A stretch of DNA of 64,000 nucleotides from the NCBI GenBank assembly GCA_032622095.1, contig CP136069.1:188347122-188411121 (forward strand), written 5' to 3'. Each line of letters begins with the position of its first letter. The stretch's first letter is position 1. The notes under the pieces were generated by a model. It made no database searches. It was not told the origin of the DNA and saw only the letters and a list, made by a program, of their open reading frames with translations. Origin of the DNA: Siphonodentalium dalli. Taxonomy: Eukaryota > Mollusca > Scaphopoda > Gadilida > Siphonodentaliidae. Positions 29,552 through 39,785 of the stretch are shown here, piece by piece. The position numbers and the translations under genes are program-made.

Positions 29552-29784
29552 AGTAAAACTAGCAAGCTTTTGAAGTACCTCACCACTTTTGTAATAAAAT
29601 CTTCAGCTTTTTGTAGGAGAGTGATGTCTCCGCTTTTGTAATAAAAATCGCCAGCTTTTGTAGTAAAGAAAACATGTCTCCACTTTTGTAATGAAAAAAA
29701 TTACAGCTTTTGAAGAAAACAGACGCAAAATTTTTTCACGCCCGCTGGACGATTTTCATGACAAAGCAACCTTATAATCAATCC

Positions 29785-30170
29785 ATGGCGGCTATCGCCC
29801 ATACGAGTGTGACTTGTGGCCGAAGGAATTTGGTGATTCCGGTTCCCTGACAAAAGAATACACACCGGCAATCGACCATACGAGTGTGTCGAATACCAAC
29901 GCACAACATATTCCACGCAGTCGTTCGCCCATACGAGTGTGACCTGTACCAGGAGGGATATAGTGAGACCAATTCCCCGTCTAAGCATAAGATAACGCAC
30001 ATAAGTGATGAATCATTCAAGTATGTAAGATTGTTCCAAGTCTGACAATTCACACAGGCGAACGCCCTTACGGGTGCGACGTTTGTCAGATGAAGTTCGG
30101 TGTGACCGGGAGTCTGACAAGACCTAAGGGAATCCAAACTGGCGACCCAATGTGTGTCTGAAGACGTTCT
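29785..30170 (+). pseudogene. decayed C2H2 zinc-finger array in X1, left arm
   Basis: Frames with stops and shifts still read R-P-Y-E-C-D, x-S-G-S-L-T-K and T-G-E-R-P-Y-like linkers, at 84-bp spacing. This is the C2H2 unit and H-T-G-E-[KR]-P linker pattern. Confidence 0.7.
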
Positions 30171-30469
30171 GTAAGTAAAGTGACATGACAACGTGTATAT
30201 TTCATCGTAATTGGGTGATGCAACGGAGGTATCAATTCCAATTCTATTTGGTCTCGTCTTTGGAGGAATTGTCCTATGCTAAACTTTCAAATCGATATGT
30301 TCGTGGTGGCAAAATGCTCAGTCTCCTTTCAAATTTAATCAACGAAATATACGAATACAAGTTATTTTATTCTCGATTGTCAGAGAAGGCAATTAAAAAT
30401 GAAACGCATAACACAATTAGGAATGAATTGAATGCGATTGTGTTTTATGAAGTAACAATCTGGGAACAA

Positions 30470-30830
30470 TCTTACATCCTCGTATGATTGATCACCTATG
30501 TGTGTTCTTTTATGCTTAGGCAGGGAATCGGACTCACCAGAGGCTTCCCCGTACACTTCACACTCGTACGGGCGGGCACCATTATAAACTTTCAGGTTTT
30601 CCAGACCGACTACCACTGGGAATAATCTTACATATCCTTATAATTTATCACCTATGTGTGTTCTATCATACTTAGGCAGGGAACCGGACTCACTACATAC
30701 CTCATGGTACACGTCACACTCGTATGGGCGATCGACTGTGTGGATTATCTTATGTGTTGGTAATACTGAAAGCTATTCGACAAATTCGTATTATCGATTA
30801 CAGGTGTGGATTCTTTTGTCATGGAACTTG
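30470..30830 (-). pseudogene. decayed C2H2 zinc-finger array in X1, right arm
   Basis: On the minus strand the text reads A-R-P-Y-E-C-E-V-Y and S-D-S-L-P-K-H-K-R-T-H-I-G, clear C2H2 remnants in mirror orientation to the left arm. Confidence 0.7.
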
Positions 30831-31269
30831 AATCAACCGGAAAAGCTGAGTATTTTTTACTACAAATGCTGGCGAGGTGGTGATGTGGTGAGGTACTTCA
30901 AAATCTGGCGATTTTTACTTCAAAATTGGAGACCTACTTCAAAAGTGGTCAGTTACTTCAAAAGCTTGCGTAACATCATATTTATCCTAGCTGTATTAAT
31001 AGTGATACTCGCCACCATCGACTATTAAAATTCAATAATTATACAAGTACATGTATGGTAATTTTATGTCAACTATTACATAGTTCCATATTGAACGTAA
31101 TATTCAAGATTGAACGATGCACTTAGATATTACGTTGTTCAATTTAGTTAATTATTAGTATTTATGCGTGTATTTTGAACTATCTCATCATCATAATCAT
31201 CATCATTTGATGACGGAACGAGTCAACCCGCCTCTTAGTTCCCGTAAGTGCGTACCTGTATATAAGAGA

Positions 31270-31690
31270 TTTACATTTACAGAATATATAAGGCATAATC
31301 TTAATTGAACCAAACCAATTGTAACTCTTCGAAACTAAACTGACCGAATACGAATTAGTTTATTGTCAATTATGACCCTTTCGGATAGAATAATTAACAG
31401 AAAAGGTAAACATAATTAAAATAAAAAGAACATTCATAGTGCTTGAATGGAATTGCCAACGCGTTGTCACGCGCCCCATTCTCAAGAACCCATTTAATAT
31501 TTTGATAAATTGGAGAGTGTCAACCACTTTCTGAGTTGATATCGTTTACATTTTTTCATTATCACGAATCTTGGCGTCCCTTCGCTTCCGTTAGTCTAAG
31601 AGTTGAAGCTTATACAGTATGGTGTTAAGAGAAATTCAGAATGTTCTCATTCTTGATGGTAATTATAACTTATTTATATAAGGTCAAAGA
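31270..31690 (+). repeat. dispersed repeat family A, uninterrupted central part
   Basis: This copy holds the AATTGAACCAAACCAATTG block, the CCAACGCGTTGTCACGC block and the trailing AATGTTCTCATTCTTGATGG in one piece. It shows which DNA was inserted into the copy at 45-48 kb. Confidence 0.7.
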
Positions 31691-32004
31691 AAAAAGTGTT
31701 TTGGTTTGGGTTTCCCCCCGACTGTTACGCCAGCTTTTGAAGTAATGACCACTTTTGAAGTAGGTCTCCACTTTTGAAGTAAAAAACGCCAGCTTTTGAA
31801 CTGCCTCGCCACTTTTGTAATAAAATCGCCAGCTTTTGTAGTTAAGTGAGGTCTCCGTTTTTTAAATAAAAAACGCCAGCTTTTGTACTATTGAATTTGT
31901 AGTAAAAAAAACCAGGTCTCCACTTTTGTAATAACAAAATTACAGCTTTTGAAGTAAACTGACTCAATACATTTTGACGGGCGCGGGACGATTTTCATGA
32001 CAAA

Positions 32005-32340
32005 GTCGCCCATACAAGTGTGACTTGTGACTGAATATATTTAGTAAGTCCAGTTCCGTGACAAAATAATCCACACCGCTAACCAAAAGGCACTTAATGA
32101 GTCCGGTTCCGTGACAAAAGAATCCACACTGGTAGTCGACCATACGAGTGTGACGTGGTTTGAATAGCTTCCAGTCATACCAACACAAGAGGAATCACAC
32201 AGTCAATCGCCCATACACGTGTGACGTGTACCAAAAGGCACTTAGTGAGTCCGGTTCGATGACAAAAGAATCCACACTGGTAATCGACCATATGAGTGTG
32301 ACGTGTTTTGAATAGCTTCCAGTCATACCAACACAAGAAC
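32005..32340 (+). pseudogene. decayed C2H2 zinc-finger array in X2, left arm
   Basis: Repeated CATACGAGTGTGAC and GAGTCCGGTTCCGTGACAAA phrases encode P-Y-E-C-D and S-G-S-V-T-K remnants at 84-bp spacing, with several stops. Confidence 0.65.
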
Positions 32341-32433
32341 ATTGAGATTTGAAAGTTTAACTTTCCCTGTATAGCGACATAATGCCATCGAGTCCGTTAT
32401 TTTATATACTCAATCATCAGAGGATATGTGAAC

Positions 32434-32812
32434 GCAAGGACGCGGATCTTCGATTTTGAAGATCCCCCGAATATTGCCGAGCCGATTCGGGTATCTCCGG
32501 GGGATCTTCAACATCGGAGATCTGAGTATACTTCGCTGTTGTAACAGTGTTGTTTTTGTTGATGTTGACTGCCGTTGTGTGTTTTATTTGATGTTATAAT
32601 TTACATTTATTTGTGTACTCTGCGATTATAAAAATACCGTATATATAATAAAGACGAATTAACAATTAATTAATTATTGAATGTCAATCAATCATGAATG
32701 AAAATTGTTTTTTAACAATCATGCAGACGATATTTATATACGTCTATAGTTTGACTTTGAACAGACACATAACAGCCAGTTACGGTGGTGTAGAACGCCA
32801 CCAGACGTTACG

Positions 32813-32849
<37 letters not shown>

Positions 32850-33133
32850 CAAAGTAAATAATTTTTTTTTTTAATCATTAAGTGCCGAAATAGTAGAAGT
32901 ATAGTCTACTATTATATTGAAAACATCAATTCCAACATCCTTCAATACGGCGAAATGTCTTGATGAAACTTGGCATGTATGGATTAGAGTTATGTCCCGT
33001 AGCTCGGGTATGTTACAAATTGGGGATCTGTTCGGAGTATGTGCAGAATACACCCAGACGTCAAACCGAGTAATGCCGAATATCTTTCGGTAGGAATCGG
33101 GGGATCTTCAAAATCGAAGATCAGATAAATTGC
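32434..33133. mobile_element. nested 700-bp inverted-repeat element with 9-bp target duplication
   Basis: TATGTGAAC at 32425-32433 and 33134-33142 flanks the insert. The equivalent site in X3 (near 36172) is uninterrupted. Ends begin GCAA and finish TTGC, with strong subterminal inverted repeats GATCTTCGATTTTGAAGATC. A 9-bp duplication is typical of Mutator-like elements (tentative). A poly(A) run lies near 32813-32844. No transposase is encoded. Confidence 0.7.
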
Positions 33134-33449
33134 TATGTGAACACAACGGCTTCCACACAACACATTACTGGCCCCCGTTTTTTATTGCTGGCCACGATTG
33201 ACGTAGTTCTAATACTTCCGTTATGTGACATAATTTCAATGATCGAAATGTGTTGTTAATGTCGCCTTCCAGAGACGAATCTATTAATAAACCAAACATT
33301 TTATGCTGTCCCTAACGCGTTGGGTCACCTAATTTCGAGGGTATGAATATGCAATTAAAAGTGAGGCCAAATATACCAACTATTTTCCGTTGGAACTAAT
33401 TTCGAGAAACTATATATGTTGTCATGTTACTGGACGGATAAAACGTCTT

Positions 33450-33950
33450 CAGTCTTGTCTGACTCAATGTCACATCGACCTTCTTCTGACAAAGGTCGCT
33501 CTTGTAAGGGCATTCAATAGTGTAGGTTGTCAGGCTGACTGGGAAAAATCTTACACACTCGTATGATTGTTCACCTATGTGTGTTCATATGCTTAGGCAG
33601 GGAAACGGACTTACTAAATGCCTTCTGGTACAAGTCACACTTGTATGGGCGAGTGACTCGGTAAATTATCTTGTGTTGGTATGACTGAAGGCTATTCGAA
33701 CCACGTCACATTCATATGGTCGATTACCGGTGTGGATTATTTTGTCACGGAACCGGACTCACTAAGTGCCTTTTGGTACACGTCACACGTGTATGGGCGA
33801 TTGACTGTGATTTCTCTTGTGCTGGTATGACTGGAAGTATTCAAACCACGTCACACTCGTATGGTCGATTACCGGTGTGGATTCTTTTGTCACGGAACTG
33901 GACTCACTAAATATATTCAGTCACAAGTCACACTCGTGTGGGCGATAGCC
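33450..33950 (-). pseudogene. decayed C2H2 zinc-finger array in X2, right arm
   Basis: The minus strand repeats the finger phrases of the left arm in mirror orientation, with frame breaks. Confidence 0.65.
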
Positions 33951-34299
33951 CCTATGGATTTTCGGCTTGACATAGTCATAAAAATCGTCCAGCTCCCGTC
34001 AAAATGTATTGAGTCAGTTTACTTCAAAAGCTGTAACTTTGGTATTACAAAAGTGGAGACCTGGTTTTTTTTACTACAAAAGCTGGCGTTTTTTACTTCA
34101 AAAGCGGAGACCTCACTGGTTTTTTTTACTACAAAAGCTGGCGATTTTATTACAAAAGTGGTGAGGTACTTCAAAAGCTGGCGTTTTTTACTTCAAAAGT
34201 GGAGACCTACTTCAAAAGTGGTCAGTTACTTCAAAAGCTGGCGTAACACCAGCTTTAGAAGTAATGACCACTTTTGAAGTAGGTCTCCACTTAATCCAT

Positions 34300-34905
34300 A
34301 GGGGCTATCGCCCATACGAGTGTGAATCGTGACTGAATATATCTAATGAGTCCGGTTCCGTGACAAAAGAATCCACACCGGTAATCAACCATACGAGTGT
34401 GACGTGGTTTGAATATATTTCAGTCATATCAACACATAATAATTCACAGAGTCAATCGCCCATACACGTGTGACGTGTACCAGAAGGCATTTATTGAGTC
34501 CGGTTCCGTGACAAAGAATCCACACCGGTAATCGACCCTACGAGTGTGACGTGGTTCTAATATATTTCAGTCATATCAACACATAAGAATTCACACAGTC
34601 AATCGCCCATACACGTGTGACGTGTACCAGCAGGCATTTATTGAGTCCGGTTCCGTGACAAAGTATCCACAGCGGTAATCGACCATACCAGTGTGACGTG
34701 TTCGAATAGATTTCAGTCATATCAACACATAATAATTAACACAGTCAATCGCCCATATACGTGTGACGTGTACCAGAAGGCATTTAGTGAGTCCGGTTCC
34801 CTGCCTAAGCATATGAGAATACACATAGGTGATCAATCATACGAGTATGTAAGGTTGTTCCCAGTCAGTCAATACATAAGATAATCCACGCTGGTGACAC
34901 GATGT
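34300..34905 (+). pseudogene. decayed C2H2 zinc-finger array in X3, left arm (best preserved)
   Basis: About seven 84-bp units. The last ones, within an open frame from 34693 to 34884, read N-R-P-Y-T-C-D-V-Y-Q-K-A-F, then E-S-G-S-L-P-K-H-M-R-I-H. The second finger cysteine is lost (Y for C), and earlier units carry stops, so this is not a functional gene. Confidence 0.75.
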
Positions 34906-35099
34906 GTGTCTGAAGACGTTCTGTCAGTACAGTAACATGGCAATATGTATATTTCCTCAAAATTGGGTGTCAGATGTATCATTTCCAATTGAAAATAGTT
35001 CGTCTATTTGTCCTCTTCTTCGGAAGAACAGTCCTATGTCAAACTTTCAACTCGCAATGATCGTGGTGCCAAAAGGTTCAGTCTCCTTTTGATAAATTT

Positions 35100-36045
35100 A
35101 TAGTCGATTATCAATAATGATAAATAAGTCCATTTTCTTAACGTGGTTCATTCTGATTGGCCAACTATGAAACAAAGGACGAAAGTCCAGATGTCGGGTG
35201 ATTAAGATTGCCACACAAGACACACCGATTCTGCAAAGTTTCATGAGTCATTGTCCCAGTTAGAATAATATGATCATGCACGTGCTATAGAATAATAAGT
35301 CAAAGATGTTCATTCAATTTACAACTGAAATACAATCTCCTTTGGACACTTTAATAACAAGAGATAATGGTTCCTGGAATTACAAATTAAATTATTGAAC
35401 ATACTCATGGCTGTTATGGGATAGTGTTATATCGTTCGAGACCTCGTGACAGCTCTAGAACCACCAAGAGAGGAACAAAGATAAAAAAGCGAAGATCCGG
35501 CCTCTTTGGGCGCTTCAGTAATAATGTTTTATCATAAGATTTATGCTCGGGCGTTAGACTGTGGTGATTCTCCATGGCGGCCAGTAGACCCCGTGTTTCG
35601 AGCGTGTATTATACCATGTGGTAGCTATGCCTACGATTGCATTGTTCACTGTGAGTCATCTGCGAGTGGGAGTGTCAACATTGGCCACAATCGCCAGTAA
35701 CTGTTGTTGCCCTGAATAGGGCAGGTATGTTATGACATTGTTCAACCCTTTGCTGGTAAGTTGAGGGCAATACTATTGGAAGAGACTGGCATATATTCTA
35801 TTTTGTGTTATACATAATATCATAAACATATAAACATAAACCCAGTTCGCACCGATGGTTTGCAGTATATCAACAAATTCATTGTTGTAATTTTATTCTC
35901 CATTTTTTTTTTTTTGACTAATTATTTAACTACATCAACCACATCGTTCCATTCATTCCCAATTTTGTTATGCGTTTCATTTTTTATTGCTGTGCCTGAA
36001 AATTGACAATAAAATTATTTGTATTCGTATATTGTGTTGAATACA
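35100..36045. other. unique centre of X3, no gene recognised
   Basis: Open frames are short and featureless. A T-run lies near 35907. Confidence 0.45.
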
Positions 36046-36499
36046 TTTTGAAAGGAGACTGAACCTTTTTGCCCCACGAACATTGAGACTTGAAAGTTTA
36101 ACATTTCTCTGTATAGCGACATAATGCCACCGAATCCATTATTTTATATACTCAATCATCAGAGTATATGTGAATCCAACGGTTTCCACATAACACAGGC
36201 CCCGTTTTTGAAGTAGCCGGCCACGTTTGAGGTAGTTCTAATACTTCGGTTATGTGACACAATTTCAATGGTCGAAATTTGTCGTTAATGTCGTCTTCCA
36301 GAGACGACTCTAATAAACCAAACCTTTTCTGCTGGGCCTAACGCGTCGTGTCACCCAATTTCGAGGGTATGAATATGCAATTAATATCGGCTTCCAAAGT
36401 GAGGCCAAATATACCACTATTTTCCGTTGGAACTAATACTTCACCTAATTGCAAGAAAATATATGTGTTGTCATGTTACATATCGGACAGAACGTCTTC

Positions 36500-36890
36500 A
36501 AACACACATCCGGTGGATTCTCATAAGTATTGTCTGACTCAATGTCACATCGAACCTCTTCTGACAAACGTCGCATTTGTAAGGGCGTTCACCAATGTGG
36601 GTTGTCAGACTGACTGGGAACAATCTTACATACTCGTATCATTGATCACCTATGTGTGTACTCATATGCTTAGACAGGGAATCGGACTCATTAAATGCAT
36701 TCTGGTACACGTCACACTTGTATGGGCGATCGACTGTATGTATTCTCTTGTGTGTTGGTATGACTGAACGCTATACGTCCTACGTCACGCTCGTATGGTC
36801 GATTGCCGGTATGGATTATTTTGTCATGGAACCGGGGTCACTAAATTCCTTCGGTCACAAGTTACACGCGTATGGGCGATAGCCGCTATG
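36500..36890 (-). pseudogene. decayed C2H2 zinc-finger array in X3, right arm
   Basis: Mirror-image counterpart of the left-arm array. Plus-strand frames here are shadows. Confidence 0.65.
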
Positions 36891-37173
36891 GATCATCGGG
36901 TTGACTTTGTCATGAAAATCGTCCGGCACCCGTCAAAATTTATTGAGTCAGTTTACTTCAAAAGCTGTAATTTTGTTATTTCAAAAGTGGATACATGGTT
37001 TTTTTTTACTGCAAAAGCTGGCGTTTTTACTACAAAAGCGGAGACCTCTCTTTACTACAAAAGCTGGCGATTTTATTACAAAAGTGGTGAGGTACTTCAA
37101 AAGCTGGCGTGTTTTACTTCAAAAGTGGAGACCTACTTAAAAAGTGGTCAGTTACTTCAAAAGCTGGCTTAAC

Positions 37174-38568
37174 ACCCGACCGACCCTATTTTTTGCGTGC
37201 GACCCTAAACATTTTATTGACCCGCCGGCAAAAATAGAAAAAATTGCCGATCGTCAATACCACGAATCGGCGAAAACGGTACGCGATTTAATGGTACGTT
37301 TCTAATGACCGCGTGTTTGGCGGTACGCGCTTTACTAGTATGTACGTTTCTTTGGGCGCTGAATTTACCGATCTCGATTCGCGATATCGCTTGCATGTTT
37401 TCACAATGGCATCAGTTTTGTCCTTAATATTAAAGATTTATAATAAAGAAATGTGAACATAATTTACAAGAACTAAAAACACTGAAATCAATTAAGCATG
37501 AGTGGGCATTTAAAGACGTTTTTTCTGTCTGCCATCCATGTCGGGAATTTTGACGTTCAGCCTCAGGTGTCATGTAGTAGCGAGATCTCACAACCGACAA
37601 CTGCCGACCCCCCCCCCCCCCCCCGGGATTGTTTGAGATTGATGCCAGTATGACAGTTGGATCTGTCATAGACATAAAATGTAAAATATCAGAAAAGATA
37701 TATTCACATTTTATTCATTTATTTTGCAGCTGGCACAAACTTTGTAAACGTAATTGGGAACTTGGAAATTGCTCAAACAAATTCTAACATATCACAAATC
37801 ATATTTAATACAGTATAACAACTTGTCCATTGAAAATCAATTAGTCACAGCATGGCCTACATTATTTTAATTATATTACTTAAAGCACAGTGGCAGATGT
37901 GAAGTGAAATATCAGCAATTTCAGAGTTGAATAAATTCGTGCTCATTGCTGCTTGCATTTGGCTTCCCTATCCAGTTTTAAAAGTCCCCACGGAATGGTA
38001 TATTCTTCACTTGGAAGAATGTAGCTGACAAAAATACTATTGGGTTTCCCATTCTTCATTTGAATGGAAGGGAAACCACCTGCCAGTGTCAGATCTTCAG
38101 TTGGTGTAAACAATATTTATTTAAAAAAATCAAACATACAACAAGGACACAATATACATGTAGATAGATAGAGATTTATGAAGAGGATTGGACAACAAGC
38201 AAAATGCTTTTTAAAAGTCCTTACCTCGTGGATTAATGTTACATCTAGTGACAGAAATATCACTTGAGGTAAAGCAGAAGGGATATATAGTTTTGTTTGA
38301 TTTGAATGTTATTACATGTTTAGGATTGAGAAACGGGTATAAAACTGTAATACGGAAGTTAATGGTGAGAGAGAGCGCATTAAAGAGAGAGAAAGTGAGA
38401 GAGATGGCGAGAGGTTTGACACAACATACATGTACATTCGATACAAAATAACACACCAACATCTGTTCAGTGTGGGGGATCACTTGCACGAATGCGTCAC
38501 GACCACCGAAGAGAAAAAGCGGTTCATGCAAATGGAATCTAGCCGCGTCACCTGAAGTGATCTGTGGG
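37174..38568. other. intergenic, no gene recognised
   Basis: A C-run of about 18 lies near 37606-37624, and a purine-rich GAGAGA region near 38365-38410. Minus-strand frames of 60 to 131 codons show no motifs. Confidence 0.45.
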
Positions 38569-38650
38569 AAACGGCGACTATCTAAAATAAACTTCTGTAC
38601 CGCCAAGAATATTTGGCGGTACAGAAGTTTAGTTTAGATAGTGGCCGTTT
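38569..38650. repeat. near-perfect hairpin
   Basis: Arms of about 38 bp, centred on a GAATA loop, contain AACTTCTGTACCGCC and its complement, with few mismatches. RNA from either strand would fold into a precursor-like hairpin. Confidence 0.85.
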
Positions 38651-38961
38651 TCTAGATTTTCCAGTTAATACATAGGCAGGCTATAGCAAATTGTATCAAA
38701 TGACATTGGTGTATCAATTTTAGCTCTCATACCGTCCTGGGAACTTGGAAGTTATTCAGAAAAAAACACATAAATTGTTTGATTTTATTTCTTTATTGAA
38801 ATGAAAAAGGTATAACCTTCGCTATATTATCCGGCAAATTCAACAGAGCTCCTATACCCGACTTCACAGTTTAACTCGTATTTACCACTTGTTTGTCTTA
38901 GCGCAGCTAGATCTATGAAATATTTAGCTGTGGGCGAGGTTGTCGGCCGCTGGCGGAAAGG
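38651..38961. other. unassigned DNA
   Basis: Nothing recognised. Confidence 0.4.
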
Positions 38962-39336
38962 TGAATTGGAATAAGTAACCAGTATTCAATGCATGGGGAG
39001 GATGGTTAACAAAAAATAATTTATGCATGTGACATTTAATGTTGACGGATGATGACCCAGCCGTCCCGCAGACAGTTTTACTCCACCTGTTTTAAAACAA
39101 ACTTTATTTTTCCAATTTTGTATTTTCTGTCCAAATATTAAAGACATACTCACAACCGGTGCATGTACAGTATATACGGTAATTGAAATTACTTAGACTG
39201 TTCCAGATAATATTTTATAAACATGTCGATAGGAAAAATTACCCGTCTGGAATAATTCAGTATCCTGGAACGTTTTAGCAGACATATTGTGCTATCCGGC
39301 TTAATTGTGTCCGAACTCAATGTGTGCGTTCAATAA

Positions 39337-39356
39337 TTTTCTTTTTCTATTTTCAG
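39337..39356 (+). other. likely 3' splice site of a 5'UTR intron, gene 2
   Basis: The tract TTTTCTTTTTCTATTTTCAG matches the acceptor of gene 1 in sequence and position relative to the start codon. Confidence 0.55.
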
Positions 39357-39785
39357 AATAGATTGTCACACCTACAACGTTGGGCATTACCGGTACGATT
39401 TCGAGTAAGGGCGGTTTTATGACTCAAAAAGGGAGATGATAGACCTTGTCAAACTACAAATACACACTTCCCGTCAGTGCTTTAATACACCGCGTGTCAT
39501 GGATAATGTCAGTTGAGGTGTAAAGTGAGGGTTATTAAATGTTACAGTGAATAGCGCACATCATGATGAAAAACTGTACATATTCTCTTGGAAGTGCATC
39601 ACTTGATACCAATAGGCCGACATATTCAGAAATAGAGATGTTGATGCACGAGTTTGTGAATGCTAGTCGTCATGGTTTTGGGATGTAATATAGACGATAC
39701 GTTTTACTGATGTACTAACGACAATCGATTTCGTCCAAGAACTTCGTGATCCGTGTGGTAATATTAGAGTAAGAGTAAGCTTAAA

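Larger units (their letters stand above)
28369..30974. mobile_element. foldback element X1 carrying decayed zinc-finger arrays
   Basis: The left end starts GTTACGCCAGCTTTTGAAGT, and the right end is its complement with one change. The arms contain alternating short units (CTTTTGAAGTA, CTTTTGTAATA, GCCAGCTTTTG), then about 400 bp of zinc-finger-like DNA in opposite orientations. A MITE (28420-29551) has landed in the left arm. The centre near 30200-30400 is unique. Confidence 0.65.
31724..34247. mobile_element. foldback element X2 carrying decayed zinc-finger arrays
   Basis: The ends are GTTACGCCAGCTTTTGAAGT and its exact complement. Each arm has terminal tandem units, then a zinc-finger block and shared non-coding sequence; the arms extend at least 600 bp. 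A 700-bp element is nested inside, and X3 abuts directly on the right. Confidence 0.75.
34248..37173. mobile_element. foldback element X3 carrying decayed zinc-finger arrays
   Basis: It starts immediately after X2 and may share its terminal GTAAC. The left arm has lost most terminal tandem units (a jump at 34293). The right arm ends CTTCAAAAGCTGGCTTAAC. Shared arm sequence reaches inwards to about 35095 and 36045, leaving a unique centre of about 950 bp. Confidence 0.7.

Noticed and set aside
34693-34884. Open zinc-finger-like frame as a real small gene
   Set aside because: A finger cysteine is replaced, neighbouring units carry stops, and the piece is an arm of a foldback element.
37214-37396. 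60-codon minus-strand frame with GGCGG/CGTACC-rich DNA
   Set aside because: Repeated TACG[CT]G[AC]TTTA phrases suggest an old repeat; nothing supports translation.
37604-37624. C homopolymer as a regulatory G-quadruplex
   Set aside because: An uninterrupted run of this kind is prone to length error and has no gene nearby to regulate.
38211-38606. 131-codon minus-strand frame
   Set aside because: No motif or homology sign, and it overlaps a purine-rich tract and a hairpin arm.
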